Assembly (NCBI GenBank): GCA_963675135.1
Contig: OY776130.1
Span: 65,506,867-65,570,866, forward strand
Direction: 5' to 3'
DNA length: 64,000 bases
DNA from: Galeopsis tetrahit
Lineage: Eukaryota; Streptophyta; Magnoliopsida; Lamiales; Lamiaceae
Of this stretch, positions 54,581 through 64,000 are shown piece after piece. The notes beneath the pieces are model-generated. The model made no database searches, had not been told where the DNA came from, and was given only the letters and a program-made list of their open reading frames with translations. The position numbers and the translations under genes were made by a program. Position 1 is the stretch's first letter, and each line of letters begins with the position of its first letter.

Positions 54581-55489
54581 GGGCACGGCTAAAGGCACAC
54601 ACAGATCCTATGAGGACACCCACACGATGAGGACACACACAAAATGGATGAGGACACCCACCTGAAAATCACAAAATTACCCTCCCTCAATTAAAACCCT
54701 CTCTTCTTCCTTCTCTCTTCTTCATTCTCTCTTCTTCAGCCACCCACCTCCATTCCACTCTGCAGCGTCGCCACTCCACTTCGTCGCGGCGGCCCCACGC
54801 CACCCACTGCGCAGGCGTTCGCCGCCGTCGCTGAAGCTTCTTCCGCCGCCGCCGCGACCCCTCCGTTTGAAGAGAAGACCAAGCGACGCGGCCGCCGTCG
54901 CGAACCCTCCCTCGCCTTTCGCACGGGCGCCGTCGCGCCCCCTCCCCTTCCTCCTTCAAACGCCTCCGTCGCTGGAGGTGTGCGCGTTCGCCGCCGCTGG
55001 AGGTTTCAAGGTAGGAATTTTTTTTATTTTTGTTTTGGAAATTAGGGTTTTTACAAGTTCGAAATTTTTTTCGAACATATTGACTTTGTTTTGAAATTTT
55101 TTTCGAACATATTTACTTTGTTTTGAAATTTTTTTCGAACAATGTGTGTTTGTTTTGGGAAAAATTTCGAACAGGATGTTCGATCTTTTTTTTCGGACAA
55201 ATTTTAGTTGTTTTGGAATTTTTTTCGAACATATTGAGTTTGTTTTGGAAAAAAATTCGAACATGTTTGTTTTGGAATTTTTTTCGAACAGTTGGTATTT
55301 TGGAAAAAAAATTTGAACATCGTGGTGGTGGTGGTAATTCTGTGAAATAGAATGGGTGGGTGTACTCATCTTCGTTTTTTTCATAAATTTTACACTAGGG
55401 GTATATGTGACATTTCACATGTTCTGAAAATTTAAAAAAATGTTTGGTGGGTGTACTCATAGGAAATCCGGGTGCATTTAGCCGCGCCC
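54581..55489. mobile_element. Mutator-like non-autonomous element with GC-rich insert (Pack-MULE-like)
   Basis: The ends GGGCACGGCTAAAGGCAC and GTGCATTTAGCCGCGCCC are inverted repeats. The 9-bp duplication TTAAGGCAT is at 54572-54580 and 55490-55498. The left interior (54720-55010) is very GC-rich with genic composition (CCGCCGCCGC words), unlike its surroundings, suggesting a captured host fragment. The right interior is a tandem array. Confidence 0.85.
55070..55320. repeat. Tandem array of about 32-bp units centred on TTCGAACA
   Basis: TTCGAACA occurs at 55070, 55102, 55134 and 55166 at exactly 32-bp spacing, then again at about 55224 and twice more with variable spacing. Units read about TTTGTTTTGAAATTTTTTTC plus GAACATATTGAC. 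Confidence 0.85.
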
Positions 55490-56762
55490 TTAAGGCATTG
55501 TCTTAGGCCCATTTAAGAGTAATTGAAGCCCAAATTAAGAGAAGTATATGCTGGAGAGAGGTGGGCCATTTTTGTTTTATTTTCCAAAGCCCAATTTCTA
55601 TTAAGCTATTAATGGGGGCGCATATATATTGGCGGAAGCAGAGAGCATTTAAGGGGGAATTGGTAGACAGCAGAAAGGAGGGGGGATTGGGGGTAAATGG
55701 TAATCCTCCCTAGGCGATTCTTACACACACTTACATCTACTGGAAGGTGTTCTCCATTGAAGTTTCAAATGGTGAATTAGCTTAGAATTTTCACACTCCA
55801 TCATCTACATTATTCTAAGCTTTCTCTATTCCTTTTATTTTCCCCACCAATTTTTTTTATATATATATATTATAAATATTTTATAATTAATGTTTATTTA
55901 GTTATTTTACTTTTTATTGTATTTGAGATTTTGAGAACACTTTAGGTTCCAAGACTTGTAATTATTTGGATTGAAGTTTATGAATTAATGTTTTACTTTA
56001 AATGGTGTTTGTCTCTTATTTGTGTGCTTAATTCTTATATGGAATGATAATGTGTTTTATCTATTGTTAATTGGAGTAGTATCGAGAGATTTATTCCATT
56101 AATCGTACATAATCATGCAACTCAATATTATTATGAGCTCGAAAGAGGATTAATTATTGGGAGGAAATTGAATGATCATTTGGGCTAATTTAGGTGATAA
56201 GTAGAATTTTGTGAGGTAGAGATACGAACCTATATTGTATTTTCCTTTGGATTAGTTAGATCGAGAGATTAATTAATTCTTGTTTAAAGACAAACTTAAT
56301 TGCCATTTGAATGAGTCATTATTTATAAATGGATTTCTAAATATTGCATATGCCTTGAAACCACATTTTTTCCCTTGATTATTTTTGTTATTTTCATTTC
56401 ATTAGCTTGTTATTGATTTGGATTTAACTAGTTTTATTTGCTTTCTTAGTGACATTTATAGATAGCATTAGAATTAATCTTAGTTCTTAAACCTTCCTTG
56501 AAAATCAATCGTGTCTGAATAGAATCGTGCCAACAAATATCACTTTTACACTAACCCTTTTCCGTGGGATCGACCTCGTACTTACTTCGCTACAATATAC
56601 ACCGTATACTTGCGGTCGTGTATTTTAGAGTTGTGAAATTAGTGAATCACGACCATATTCATATAATTGCATCCATTTCAAACTAGATCTAAATATCAGT
56701 AAAAGGATAGTAAAAAATATGGTAAATAAGCAATTTCCACTGATCATACTTTTATAAAAAAA
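55490..56762. other. Unassigned sequence, probable LTR remnant at its right end
   Basis: No gene was found. 56550-56640 (CCGTGGGATCGACCTCGTAC, ATACTTGCGGTCGTGTATTT) resembles the 3' part of plant Gypsy-type LTRs, and 55640-56640 may be such an LTR, but no paired copy or duplication is visible. Confidence 0.35.
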
Positions 56763-58355
56763 CAAGTTTTTTCCCGTGCGTTGCACGGGTCAGTTGTAAA
56801 ATTCAAATGAATCAAATAAAGAAAAAGAAATTGATAATCAATTGTGGAGGTCTTTAGAATTTTCAATGCCGAAAGACTCGACGATTTAGAATGGATCTCC
56901 GTGTTAGAACTACAAATATTCAAATAAAATTTATGTGTTTCTTTTTCCGTGTTAAAATTTGTTAACATTTTTACAATTCAAAAACTCAATTAAGATTCAA
57001 GATTTAGAAGAAATAATAATTAAAAAAAATCTAAAGCAATTAGATATGTTTTAAGGCAACACTAAATATATAAAGGTTTAGAACAAAAAAAAAACGACAA
57101 CATCCTCAAAACATTTACAATATTTTTCAGCTTAGTATAGTAATAGAGAAGTCGGAGCTCATAATTAGTTTCTACTTTTTCTACTTAAGAGGCTTCAACT
57201 AATTGAAGAAATGATTAAAGTTCTAACTATTCGAAGAAATGATTAAAGTGGACATATTTCTCATTTCATTACTTCAACAAAAGAATCACCACACATATTT
57301 TAAGAATTTGTTATACAAACAACAATGGAACTAAGGGTGAATCCCATCACACTATAAACAAACTTGTAAATTGTGCATCATATGTTCACAATCTAAACTC
57401 ATTGGTAATTAAAGGAACAAAAAATAGATAACATCGTAACCTAGCATTCTCGAGATCTACAAAACAACTATACCACTATTAAGTAAACCTTTCAAGCTAT
57501 ACACTGCACTGTAAAGAGTGAAACCCATAAAACTTTAAACAATTAGACCTGTAAATTGGGCATAATGCATCACTCTCATAAATTTGACCACATTTATGAA
57601 TCGAATTCAAATCACATTATATTCATTGTTAATTGAAGGAAATAAAAAATAGTTAACTTCACAACCTTTCTCAAAATTCATAAAACATAAAATATTTTTT
57701 ATTTCAATTCAAAGGATCAAACATTTGCTACTATTTAAATATAAACACTTTCTACTTTAATGAATGCATAAATTCCTTGGTAGATATGTTTAGCTATAGA
57801 GAACACACTGAAATTGTGCTTTGCTGAAATAAAGAAATATTGTTGCTTTAGCGTATGACTTGTGGAGTATTTGGAAACAACTTCAACATGTATTTGTAAA
57901 AAAAAAAAAAAAATACAACAAAGAGATGTAGCTATTATAAAAAATGACAGTAAACCATAACATTTTAGTATTTCTCAATCAACGATCATACTTTTGTCTA
58001 GGGATACCACTAACCTACCGTACTTATATAGCATTCGTAGTTGGTGTGAGGGAAGTAAGAATATGAAAAAATGTACCGTTACAATCATTGCATCAATTCA
58101 TTTTAATTCTCATATGTGGAAATGGGTGCATGGCCAAATAATTGAATGAATGCAACATTTACAAATTCCTGTATAAATGCATGTATACGCATACATCACT
58201 ATTATAATTCTTTTTAGAATTCTAATAGACTCATTTTAAAGGGATGACACATAGCCTTAAATTAATATGTGGCATGACACATGGCCTTAAATTAATATGT
58301 GGCAAACCTCAAATGACACATGGCGAAATCAGAGTCCTCCTTTTATTATATAAGA
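56763..58355 (-). mobile_element. Probable non-autonomous Helitron
   Basis: On the minus strand the 5' end reads A/TCTTATATAATAAAAGG (from 58355), like plant Helitron starts. About 1.6 kb later the 3' end shows the hairpin CCCGTGCAACGCACGGG (56789-56773, 7-bp stem) followed by AAAAAACTTG. The end is CTTG rather than CTRR, which weakens the call. No Rep-helicase is present. Near the 5' end GACACATGGCCTTAAATTAA is repeated with ATATGTGGCA spacers (58240-58320). Confidence 0.6.
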
Positions 58356-58439
58356 TTGTATAAAAGTTTTTGGATTATGTAGGAGCTTTTATTGTATCCG
58401 ATTTTTAATCTTTAATGGTCTATTTTTATTTTATTTTTT

Positions 58440-60355
58440 TTGATCGGTAAAAATATATTATTATTATTGGGTACAAGGGATACCCAAGAATTCATTGTAC
58501 AGGGTACAACATAAAAATAATAGAGGTCCTACGCTACACAAGTTTCATTTCATACACTGCATTGGGTCTAACACCCATGTCCTGAAAGAAAGGTTGTTCT
58601 GGTTAGGGTATTTGATCGTAAACCAGCTCCATATTCTTGCTCTCATTTCCTCCTTGACTTTTGTAATCGAGAAGGTTTCGTTCTTGAAGAGTATTGCATT
58701 TCTCCATTTCCATATCAGCCACACCACACAGAGTCATATACATGTAGCAATCTTTCTCCCGTTTCTACATCTCAATATACCCCCAAATCCTAGAAAGTTG
58801 TCCAGGATATTTGATGGAAATGCTGACGGGGATTTAAGCCACGACAGACATTCCATCCATACTTGGTATGTTTGGGGGCATTCCAAGAAAATGTGTCTTT
58901 CGGTTTCCTCGCTGTTTTCACAGAGTACGCACCTTAGGTCATCGTTCTGTTTGAGGATGTTTCTTTTTCTGAGGTTTGACCTAGTCGGTAATCTACCCCA
59001 TAGTAGCCTCCATGCATGGGCCTTGACTTTCGATGGTGCAAAATTCTTCCAGATGGTCTTGAACCCTTGCAGCAGCTTGTCTTCTGGTTGGTTGTCTTGG
59101 TTTTGGTTGAACAGTGTTGAGTACGTTTCTTTTGTGGAGAACTCCCCTGTCTTTGATGCTTTCCATTTCCATGAGTCTTCTGTTCCTGCTTTTAGTGTGA
59201 ACCTGTCCATCACAGATAAGAGATTATTAAGGTATATTTGTTCCCTGTCGAAAAGTGATCTTCTCCATCTCCAAGTCCACCTCCACACATCCCCTTCCCA
59301 AACCCCCATTTCCCCTACAGTTTTCCCCTTATCTAAACTGACTAAGTATAATCTCTTGAATCTATCCTTAAGAGCACCCTCCCCAGTCCAGTTTTCCTCC
59401 CAAAAGAATGACCTATTCCCATCCCCTAATACCTTAGTCAAATTTCCATGGAACCAACCCCCATTGCTCTCACCTATCACTTTTAGAACATCCCTCCACC
59501 ATAGAGACACCCTCCCCTCCCTTCCTGTTGGGAATAGACCAAATCCATCTCCCCATGCTACCCCATATCTAGACCGTAAGACCCTCACCCAAAGACTATT
59601 CCTCTCATTTAAAAATTTCCAGCCCCATTTCCCCAATAATGTTTCGTTGAAAACCCTTAAATCTCTTGCCCCTAGCCCTCCTAAATGTTTCATGTTACAT
59701 ACTCTTTTCCAGTCGATCCATGCCACTCTCTTCCCATTGCTCCCACCCCCCAGAGAAAGTTTCGTTGTAGACTCACAATCTCACTCAAGGTTTTATTGGG
59801 TATGCGATAAAAAGACAGGTAGTACGTCAGAAGAGAAGAGATAGCCGAGTTCAATAACGTGATTCTGCCCCCTATCGAGATCTTCTTGTCGTCCCATCTT
59901 GCTAACCTGGTTCTTACCTTCTCTACGATTGACACCCATTCTTGTGTTTTTCTGTGGTTAGCCCCTACTTTCATTCCCAGATATGTGAAGGGGATGGTTT
60001 CCACCTTGCATCCCAGTATCTCCGCCATTTCTCTAAGAGTGTTATCTTCCATATTCACTCCCAAGATCGAGCATTTGTTGAAATTGATTTTCAACCCGGA
60101 CAGTAGTTCCATGTTTCTCAGCAGTCGTCTCATTACCCTAGCGTTCTCCAGACTGGCTTCCCCCATTAGGATTGTGTCGTCTGCAAACTGTAGATGTGAG
60201 ACTTTAATATTATCCATGCCAATTTCTGCTGCTTTAAACATGCCTTCTTCAGTTGCTCTCTCCATGAGGATGCTCAATCCTTCTGCAGCTATCAAGAAGA
60301 GGAACGGGGATAGGGGTCCCCTTGCCTTAACCCCCTTTCCAATTTGAATTCACAG
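58440..60355 (-). mobile_element. L1-type LINE, 3' half, minus strand
   Basis: Truncated at its 5' end (60355) within the reverse transcriptase. It ends at 58440 with CCCAATAATAATAATATATT, then TTTTACCGATC and an A-rich tail, typical of plant L1 3' ends. It lies next to a relic of the secreted-protein family. Confidence 0.85.
58545..60347 (-). pseudogene. LINE ORF2 C-terminal part (reverse transcriptase end + zf-RVT domain)
   Basis: The first frame (from about 60347 to 59690) carries the end of the reverse transcriptase: F-A-D-D-T catalytic motif, G-L-K-I-N-F-N-K-C, Y-L-G-M-K-V-G. The reading then changes frame near 59700-59726 to the second segment (59726-58734) with L-G-A-R-D, W-W-R-D-V and the zf-RVT domain (C-V-L-C-E-N-S-E-E-T-E-R-H-I-F-L-E-C). 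A last piece at 58727-58545 follows after another frame change. Reverse transcriptase N-terminal part and endonuclease are missing. Confidence 0.85.
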
Positions 60356-60429
60356 ATGGGCTTCCATTATTTTAAGTGGATATATTTCTTGAGTTGATTG
60401 TTATTTCGACTTCCAGAACATATCTTCGG

Positions 60430-60510
60430 ATGAAAAATTTACACTATGGAGATTTATGATTTAAACAAGTCATTTTTTTTGTAACGTTGTTTAATAGCTA
60501 AATAAAATTG
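60430..60510 (+). pseudogene. Relic of the secreted-protein family (3' flank only, copy E)
   Basis: GGAGATTTATGATTTAAACA, AGTCATTTTTTTTGTAACGT and TGTTTAATAGCTAAATA match in order the 3' flank of copy F (62105-62170). The coding part is not present; the LINE immediately to the left may have replaced it. Confidence 0.6.
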
Positions 60511-60889
60511 TTGGTTTTGAATTAAGAATTTTTTTTTAAAATCAAACCTTAAATAGGAAAAAAAGTGTAAAAATTGAATCTTGAATTGATAAACAAATAA
60601 AATTAGTACTTATATTAAAACTCAAACATAAAATTTAGGCAAAAATTACCATGGTTGTGCAAGCCTTTTTTTTAACCTCAATTAAACTTTAGGTGAAGGA
60701 TAACTAGAATGAGATGTGGATATTATTTTATATATAATTAAAATTAACTTAAGTTGACATTAATGGGACCACTAAAAACGTAAATTGAAATTTCTTTCAA
60801 TTTTTATATTTAAGTAGTTTGTGAAATGAAATTTTGATACTTGAATGAATTTTTTGAAATAAAAAATACTCGTTCAATTTCATTATTCT
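60511..60889. other. AT-rich sequence, nothing recognised
   Basis: No gene, repeat end or structural element was seen. Confidence 0.4.
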
Positions 60890-61486
60890 CACTTTCCTTT
60901 TTTGGTTGTCTAATTTTATTATGCACATACCCTTTTTGGAAATAATACTATTCATACTACTTTATCTCCACTCTCCTACCGTCACTTATTTACCTATTTT
61001 GCCATTCACTTTATCCATAAACAATCATTTATTTATAAATGGGCCCCACAATACCCTATCATACCCCCAACTTATCTACTTTATGAATAAACTAATCAAT
61101 ACTCCCTCCACTTTTTAATAAGTGTCGTTTTAGCTTTTTTCAACAAATTAAGATTATAAATCATGGTCTATATTACCCTTCATTAATTATACTAATTTTA
61201 ATATAGAAATTTTGTTTGATAAAGAATGTGGTCAAGAATGTAGCTAGTATTAATAAATCAAATTAATTTTGGTATAAACAATTTTTGTGGAATTTAATTA
61301 TGAAAAATATTTATGGTAAATGAATAAGGGTAAAATAGTCAAAATTAAAGAAAAAAATTCTAGAATGACACTTATTTTAAAATTAATTAAAAAGTCAAAG
61401 TGACACTTAATAAAAAACGAAGGGAGTATTCATTAAAACCTGTGCCCGGAGAAGTGGGCATAATAAAATTGGACCGAGGGAGTACT
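60890..61486. mobile_element. Older MITE containing a nested Stowaway
   Basis: The right end AATAAAATTGGACCGAGGGAGTA has an eroded left counterpart GGTTGTCTAATTTTATTATG near 60902-60921. The Stowaway at 61102-61426 sits inside it. Confidence 0.5.
61102..61426. mobile_element. Stowaway MITE (nested)
   Basis: Left end CTCCCTCCACTTTTTAATAA, right end TTAATAAAAAACGAAGGGAG, with TA at 61100-61101 and 61427-61428. Internal inverted words AAGTGTCGTTTTAGC / AAAGTGACACTT support the pairing. Confidence 0.88.
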
Positions 61487-61514
61487 AGTTTAGATATATA
61501 CCTATCTATCTAAA

Positions 61515-61853
61515 CAAAAATTAATAGTATATAATCGACTAAGGAGATCTCCCTCTTGAAAAATAAATTAATAAAAGCCTATTAATGTAGCATTATACGT
61601 GCTAGGTTATTCAAATAAACTATATATATACTTGGAGGATGAAGATGGTAAGCACGTTCATTGATCTACAGCGCAGCAAGCAATAATTACTTGAAATTCA
61701 TAAAAAAAGAATAATTATTTCCTAATTAATCAACTCAAAGCAAAGCCCCAAGTATAAATACCCCTAAATATGTCATAAATTCTCCATCATCGGCTTTAAT
61801 TAACTAAAACAGAGAGAGAGAGAAAAAAAATCACGTGAGTGTGCAATTTCATT
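61515..61853 (+). promoter_or_regulatory. Conserved promoter of secreted-protein copy F
   Basis: Blocks shared with copies A and C: ATCGACTAAGGAGATCTCC, ACGTGCTAGGTTATTCAAAT, GGTAAGCACGTT, AATTATTTCCTAAT and AAGTATAAATACCCCTAAAT. TATA box at 61753-61760, 101 bp before the ATG. Confidence 0.72.
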
Positions 61854-62051
61854 ATGGGAGTTAGTAGAGTGATTAAGCTTGCGTGTGTTTTAATTGTTTG
61901 TGTGATGATTGCCATCACACAAACTAGCGAAGCCGCACGCAAGCAGCTGTTAGAGGTGGGAATTACAGATGTGGGTACGGCTGCTGCAGGCGGCTTATTT
62001 CCTAAAGTATTGGGAAGAGTCTTTGGGGGAGGCCCCGGCCCCCGCATGTAG
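61854..62051 (+). CDS. Small secreted protein, copy F
   Basis: 65 residues. The signal peptide (M-G-V-S-R-V-I-K-L-A-C-V-L-I-V-C-V-M-I-A then I-T-Q-T-S-E-A) matches copies A and C. The mature part of about 38 residues is basic and glycine-rich (A-R-K-Q-L-L-E-V, then G-T-A-A-A-G-G-L-F-P-K-V-L-G-R and G-G-G-P-G-P-R-M) and has no cysteine. ATG 61854 is chosen over in-frame ATG 61839 by the family consensus M-G-V. A short secreted peptide or peptide precursor is a reasonable guess, but no known peptide motif is visible. Confidence 0.68.
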   Translation: MGVSRVIKLACVLIVCVMIAITQTSEAARKQLLEVGITDVGTAAAGGLFPKVLGRVFGGGPGPRM

Positions 62052-62519
62052 CTCCATTTGTACACCATTAAACAATTATACTTATGTTAATTTATTTCGA
62101 CTTTTACACGTGAAGATTTATGATCAATTAAACAAGTTATGTTTTCTGTAACCGTGTTTAATAGCTAGCTAGCTATTGGATTAATTTACTTGTATCATTT
62201 TTTATGTTACATCGTTTGTGTTTTATTTTTAAATTGCTACCAGACGTAACTTCAAGCAATTTGGGGACCAAAAAACGTGCTGTCTAATTTCACCGCGACA
62301 AAAAAAAAAAATACAAGGACTCTGAAAAAAATTCCTTAACCACAATCTGTCTAAAAACTTGAAAATCACATATTAGATGAATATAGAATATTCAAAAAAA
62401 TCTACTGGACACCACAAAACTATATATTTAATCTTCTCTAAATGCAACAACTAAATAAATTAATATTACTAGTTAATAAGCAAATAAACTTACAGCAGAA
62501 AGATAAAAAAACAACAAAC
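62052..62519. other. 3' flank of copy F and AT-rich sequence
   Basis: 62095-62180 is the 3' flank shared with relic E. The rest shows no gene or repeat end. Confidence 0.4.
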
Positions 62520-62780
62520 AAATCACTTACCTTTCGTACCTTCTGAGCGGCGGCGCGCAGAAACAAAGAAAAGGAGAAACAACTTACCTCCCTCACCAAA
62601 CCTACCCATGACGACGGCTTCTTCAGGCGATCGGAGAGGTGACGCGAACGCAGCGGCAGCTTCTGTCGAGCAGGAGGCGGCAGCGGCTCTGCAACTGAAG
62701 GAACGAGCGGTGCGGCTAGGTTTCCGCCACAGAGGAGGCGGTATCACAAAGACGACGAGCCATGGCTCTGATACCACCGT
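62520..62780 (-). mobile_element. LTR retrotransposon 5' fragment (primer-binding site), minus strand
   Basis: GGCTCTGATACCA at 62763-62775 is the complement of a TGGTATCAGAGCC primer-binding site, so an LTR would lie to its right and the internal region to its left. The left part is GC-rich (62530-62760) with no retained gag motif. Confidence 0.45.
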
Positions 62781-63400
62781 TGGGTCTCTTCGTCGTCCCC
62801 GTTGTGATTCGACAGGCACCGACTCAGGCACCTGAGGGGGCCAATTAACATTACTCTAACACTGAAATAATATTAAAAAAAAAAAAAAAAAATCATTATA
62901 GTACAAACATCTCAAACTATATTAATAGTACTCCCTCCGTCCCTCTATAAGTTTCCCACTTTCCTTTTATGGATGTCCCATAATAAGTTTCTCATTTCAT
63001 ATTTTTCCATTTTTTGCATATGATTTTCTCTCTCCCAATCATATCACTTACACTTTATCTATTATTTTATCATACTTCATCTCACACTCATCTATTATTT
63101 TCTTTCTCACCATCACATCACTTGTACTACATCTATTATTTAATCATATTTCTTAATCAAAACAACCAAAAGAAAGGGAAAACTTATACCGGACGGAGAG
63201 AGTATAATTTATAAAGTTTAATATATGCATTTTTATATATAAATGTGTAAAATCTTGAAAAGTTTAAAATACAACTTTGCAATAGTACCGTTTCACCACT
63301 AAACATTCAAATCTCATGACAAAAATCTCATCAACGTGGCACCGACGCCTGAATCGGTGTCTGTCGAATCTCAACAGAGACGATGAAGAAACTCAACGTA
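62779..63400. repeat. Diverged inverted repeat of about 57 bp with 500-bp spacer
   Basis: CGTTGGGTCTCTTCGTCGTC and GATTCGACAGGCACCGACTC (62779-62835) are matched in inverted orientation by GAATCGGTGTCTGTCGAATC and GATGAAGAAACTCAACG (63343-63400). The Stowaway at 62931-63202 lies in the spacer. Confidence 0.6.
62931..63202. mobile_element. Stowaway MITE
   Basis: Left end CTCCCTCCGTCCCTCTATAA and right end TTATACCGGACGGAGAGAG, flanked by TA (62929-62930 and 63203-63204). The interior is similar to the Stowaway at 7537-7769 (CATCACTTGTACTACATCTA). Confidence 0.9.
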
Positions 63401-64000
63401 AATTTTTAATACATGTTGTTATGATAATGATCAATGGTTAATTATTATAATTTTAAATTAAACATATCATTCATAGAGGTACAAAACATCAATGGAATAT
63501 AAAAATTACAGCAAGTGAATGGTACCCTCTATTAACGCCAAATATGAATTTTTCATTTTTTTTTGGTGATATGATGGTTTGAGGCAGGGACGGAGGGAGA
63601 GAGGGCCCAGGAGGGTCACTGGGCCCCCCACCCATTTTACAATTTTTTTTAATAATTTTTTTAAAAATATTAAATAATAAAAAATAAAAGAAAAATAATT
63701 ATAATTAATCATATTTAATAGTTATATAATAATTTCTAAGTGTATTAGTAAAATATTAGTAGTGCAATTATTACTTTTTCTGTCTTATAAGTACTTGTTT
63801 TGTGTATAATTAAATAACTTTTTTTTTTTTTAAATTATCTTTCATTATCATGAAAGATTGAGGGAAAAAAATGAATGAAAGTATAAGAGAGTGGAATAAC
63901 TTGCTTTAATAATAAAGAAAGAAAGATGAAAAAGTATTAAAATAAAAATTATAGGAATTTACATATGAATAATTTAGGGAGAAACGTGTAAAAATAGCTA
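63401..64000. other. AT-rich sequence, possible transposon end near 63585
   Basis: GGCAGGGACGGAGGGAGAGA followed by GGGTCACTGGGCCCCCCACC resembles the start of common plant repeats of uncertain class, but no partner end lies in the window. The rest is AT-rich with no gene. Confidence 0.3.

Noticed and set aside
58495..59844. A 449-codon plus-strand open frame
   Set aside because: It is antisense to the LINE zf-RVT and reverse-transcriptase region, which has clear motifs on the minus strand; no domain on the plus strand.

Overview
This window is a stretch of plant nuclear DNA, probably from a eudicot. Its base composition is AT-rich, its genes are split by canonical GT-AG introns, and most of it is plant transposable elements: CACTA, Mutator, hAT, Stowaway and Helitron DNA elements, Copia-type LTR elements and L1 LINEs. 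It has no bacterial gene organisation. I cannot name the species from the sequence alone.

The host component is small. (1) A dispersed family of short secreted proteins has four readable copies, at 6726-7289 (tandem-repeat type), 10829-11175 (repeat domain only, on a new 5' end), 39437-39601 and 61854-62051. Two further relics keep only 3' flank, at about 51215-51320 and 60430-60510. Three of the copies share one signal peptide (M-G-x-x-K-H-A-C-V-L-I-V... to S-E-A), and their upstream regions match for about 200 bp around a common TATA box, while the mature parts differ completely. (2) The 5' part of a type II NAD(P)H dehydrogenase gene (NDC1-like, 30373-38558) is broken by an LTR inside exon 2 and by a 6.2-kb Mutator element in intron 2. 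(3) Two exons on the minus strand (21816-22109) carry a thioredoxin-like C-G-V-C motif.

Layout: 0.8-5.5 kb, hAT-like debris, a decayed LINE split by a Mutator-like MITE, and a CACTA end. 6-12 kb, secreted-protein copies A and B with MITEs and LTR fragments. 13.0-20.6 kb, a CACTA element with damaged genes. 21.8-22.1 kb, the thioredoxin-like exons. 22.9-29.2 kb, a Copia element with a solo LTR nested in its 3' LTR. 30.4-38.6 kb, the broken NDC1-like gene containing a complete Mutator element. 39.2-39.6 kb, copy C. 39.8-50.2 kb, a 10.4-kb CACTA element whose transposase and second gene both keep open spliced frames. 51.6-55.5 kb, two Mutator-like non-autonomous elements, the first holding a small LTR element. 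56.8-58.4 kb, a probable Helitron. 58.4-60.4 kb, the 3' half of a LINE. 61-63.2 kb, nested MITEs, copy F and LTR debris.

Many insertions are supported by terminal repeats plus target-site duplications read directly in the sequence: AAT and AAA for the two CACTA elements; 9 bp for five Mutator-type elements; 8 bp for one hAT; TA for Stowaways; 5 bp for LTR insertions. The points most worth follow-up are the secreted-protein family with its conserved promoter, and the finding that two unrelated DNA transposons (Mutator and CACTA) each carry a gene for a GRF-type zinc-finger protein with a C-terminal hydrophobic tail.
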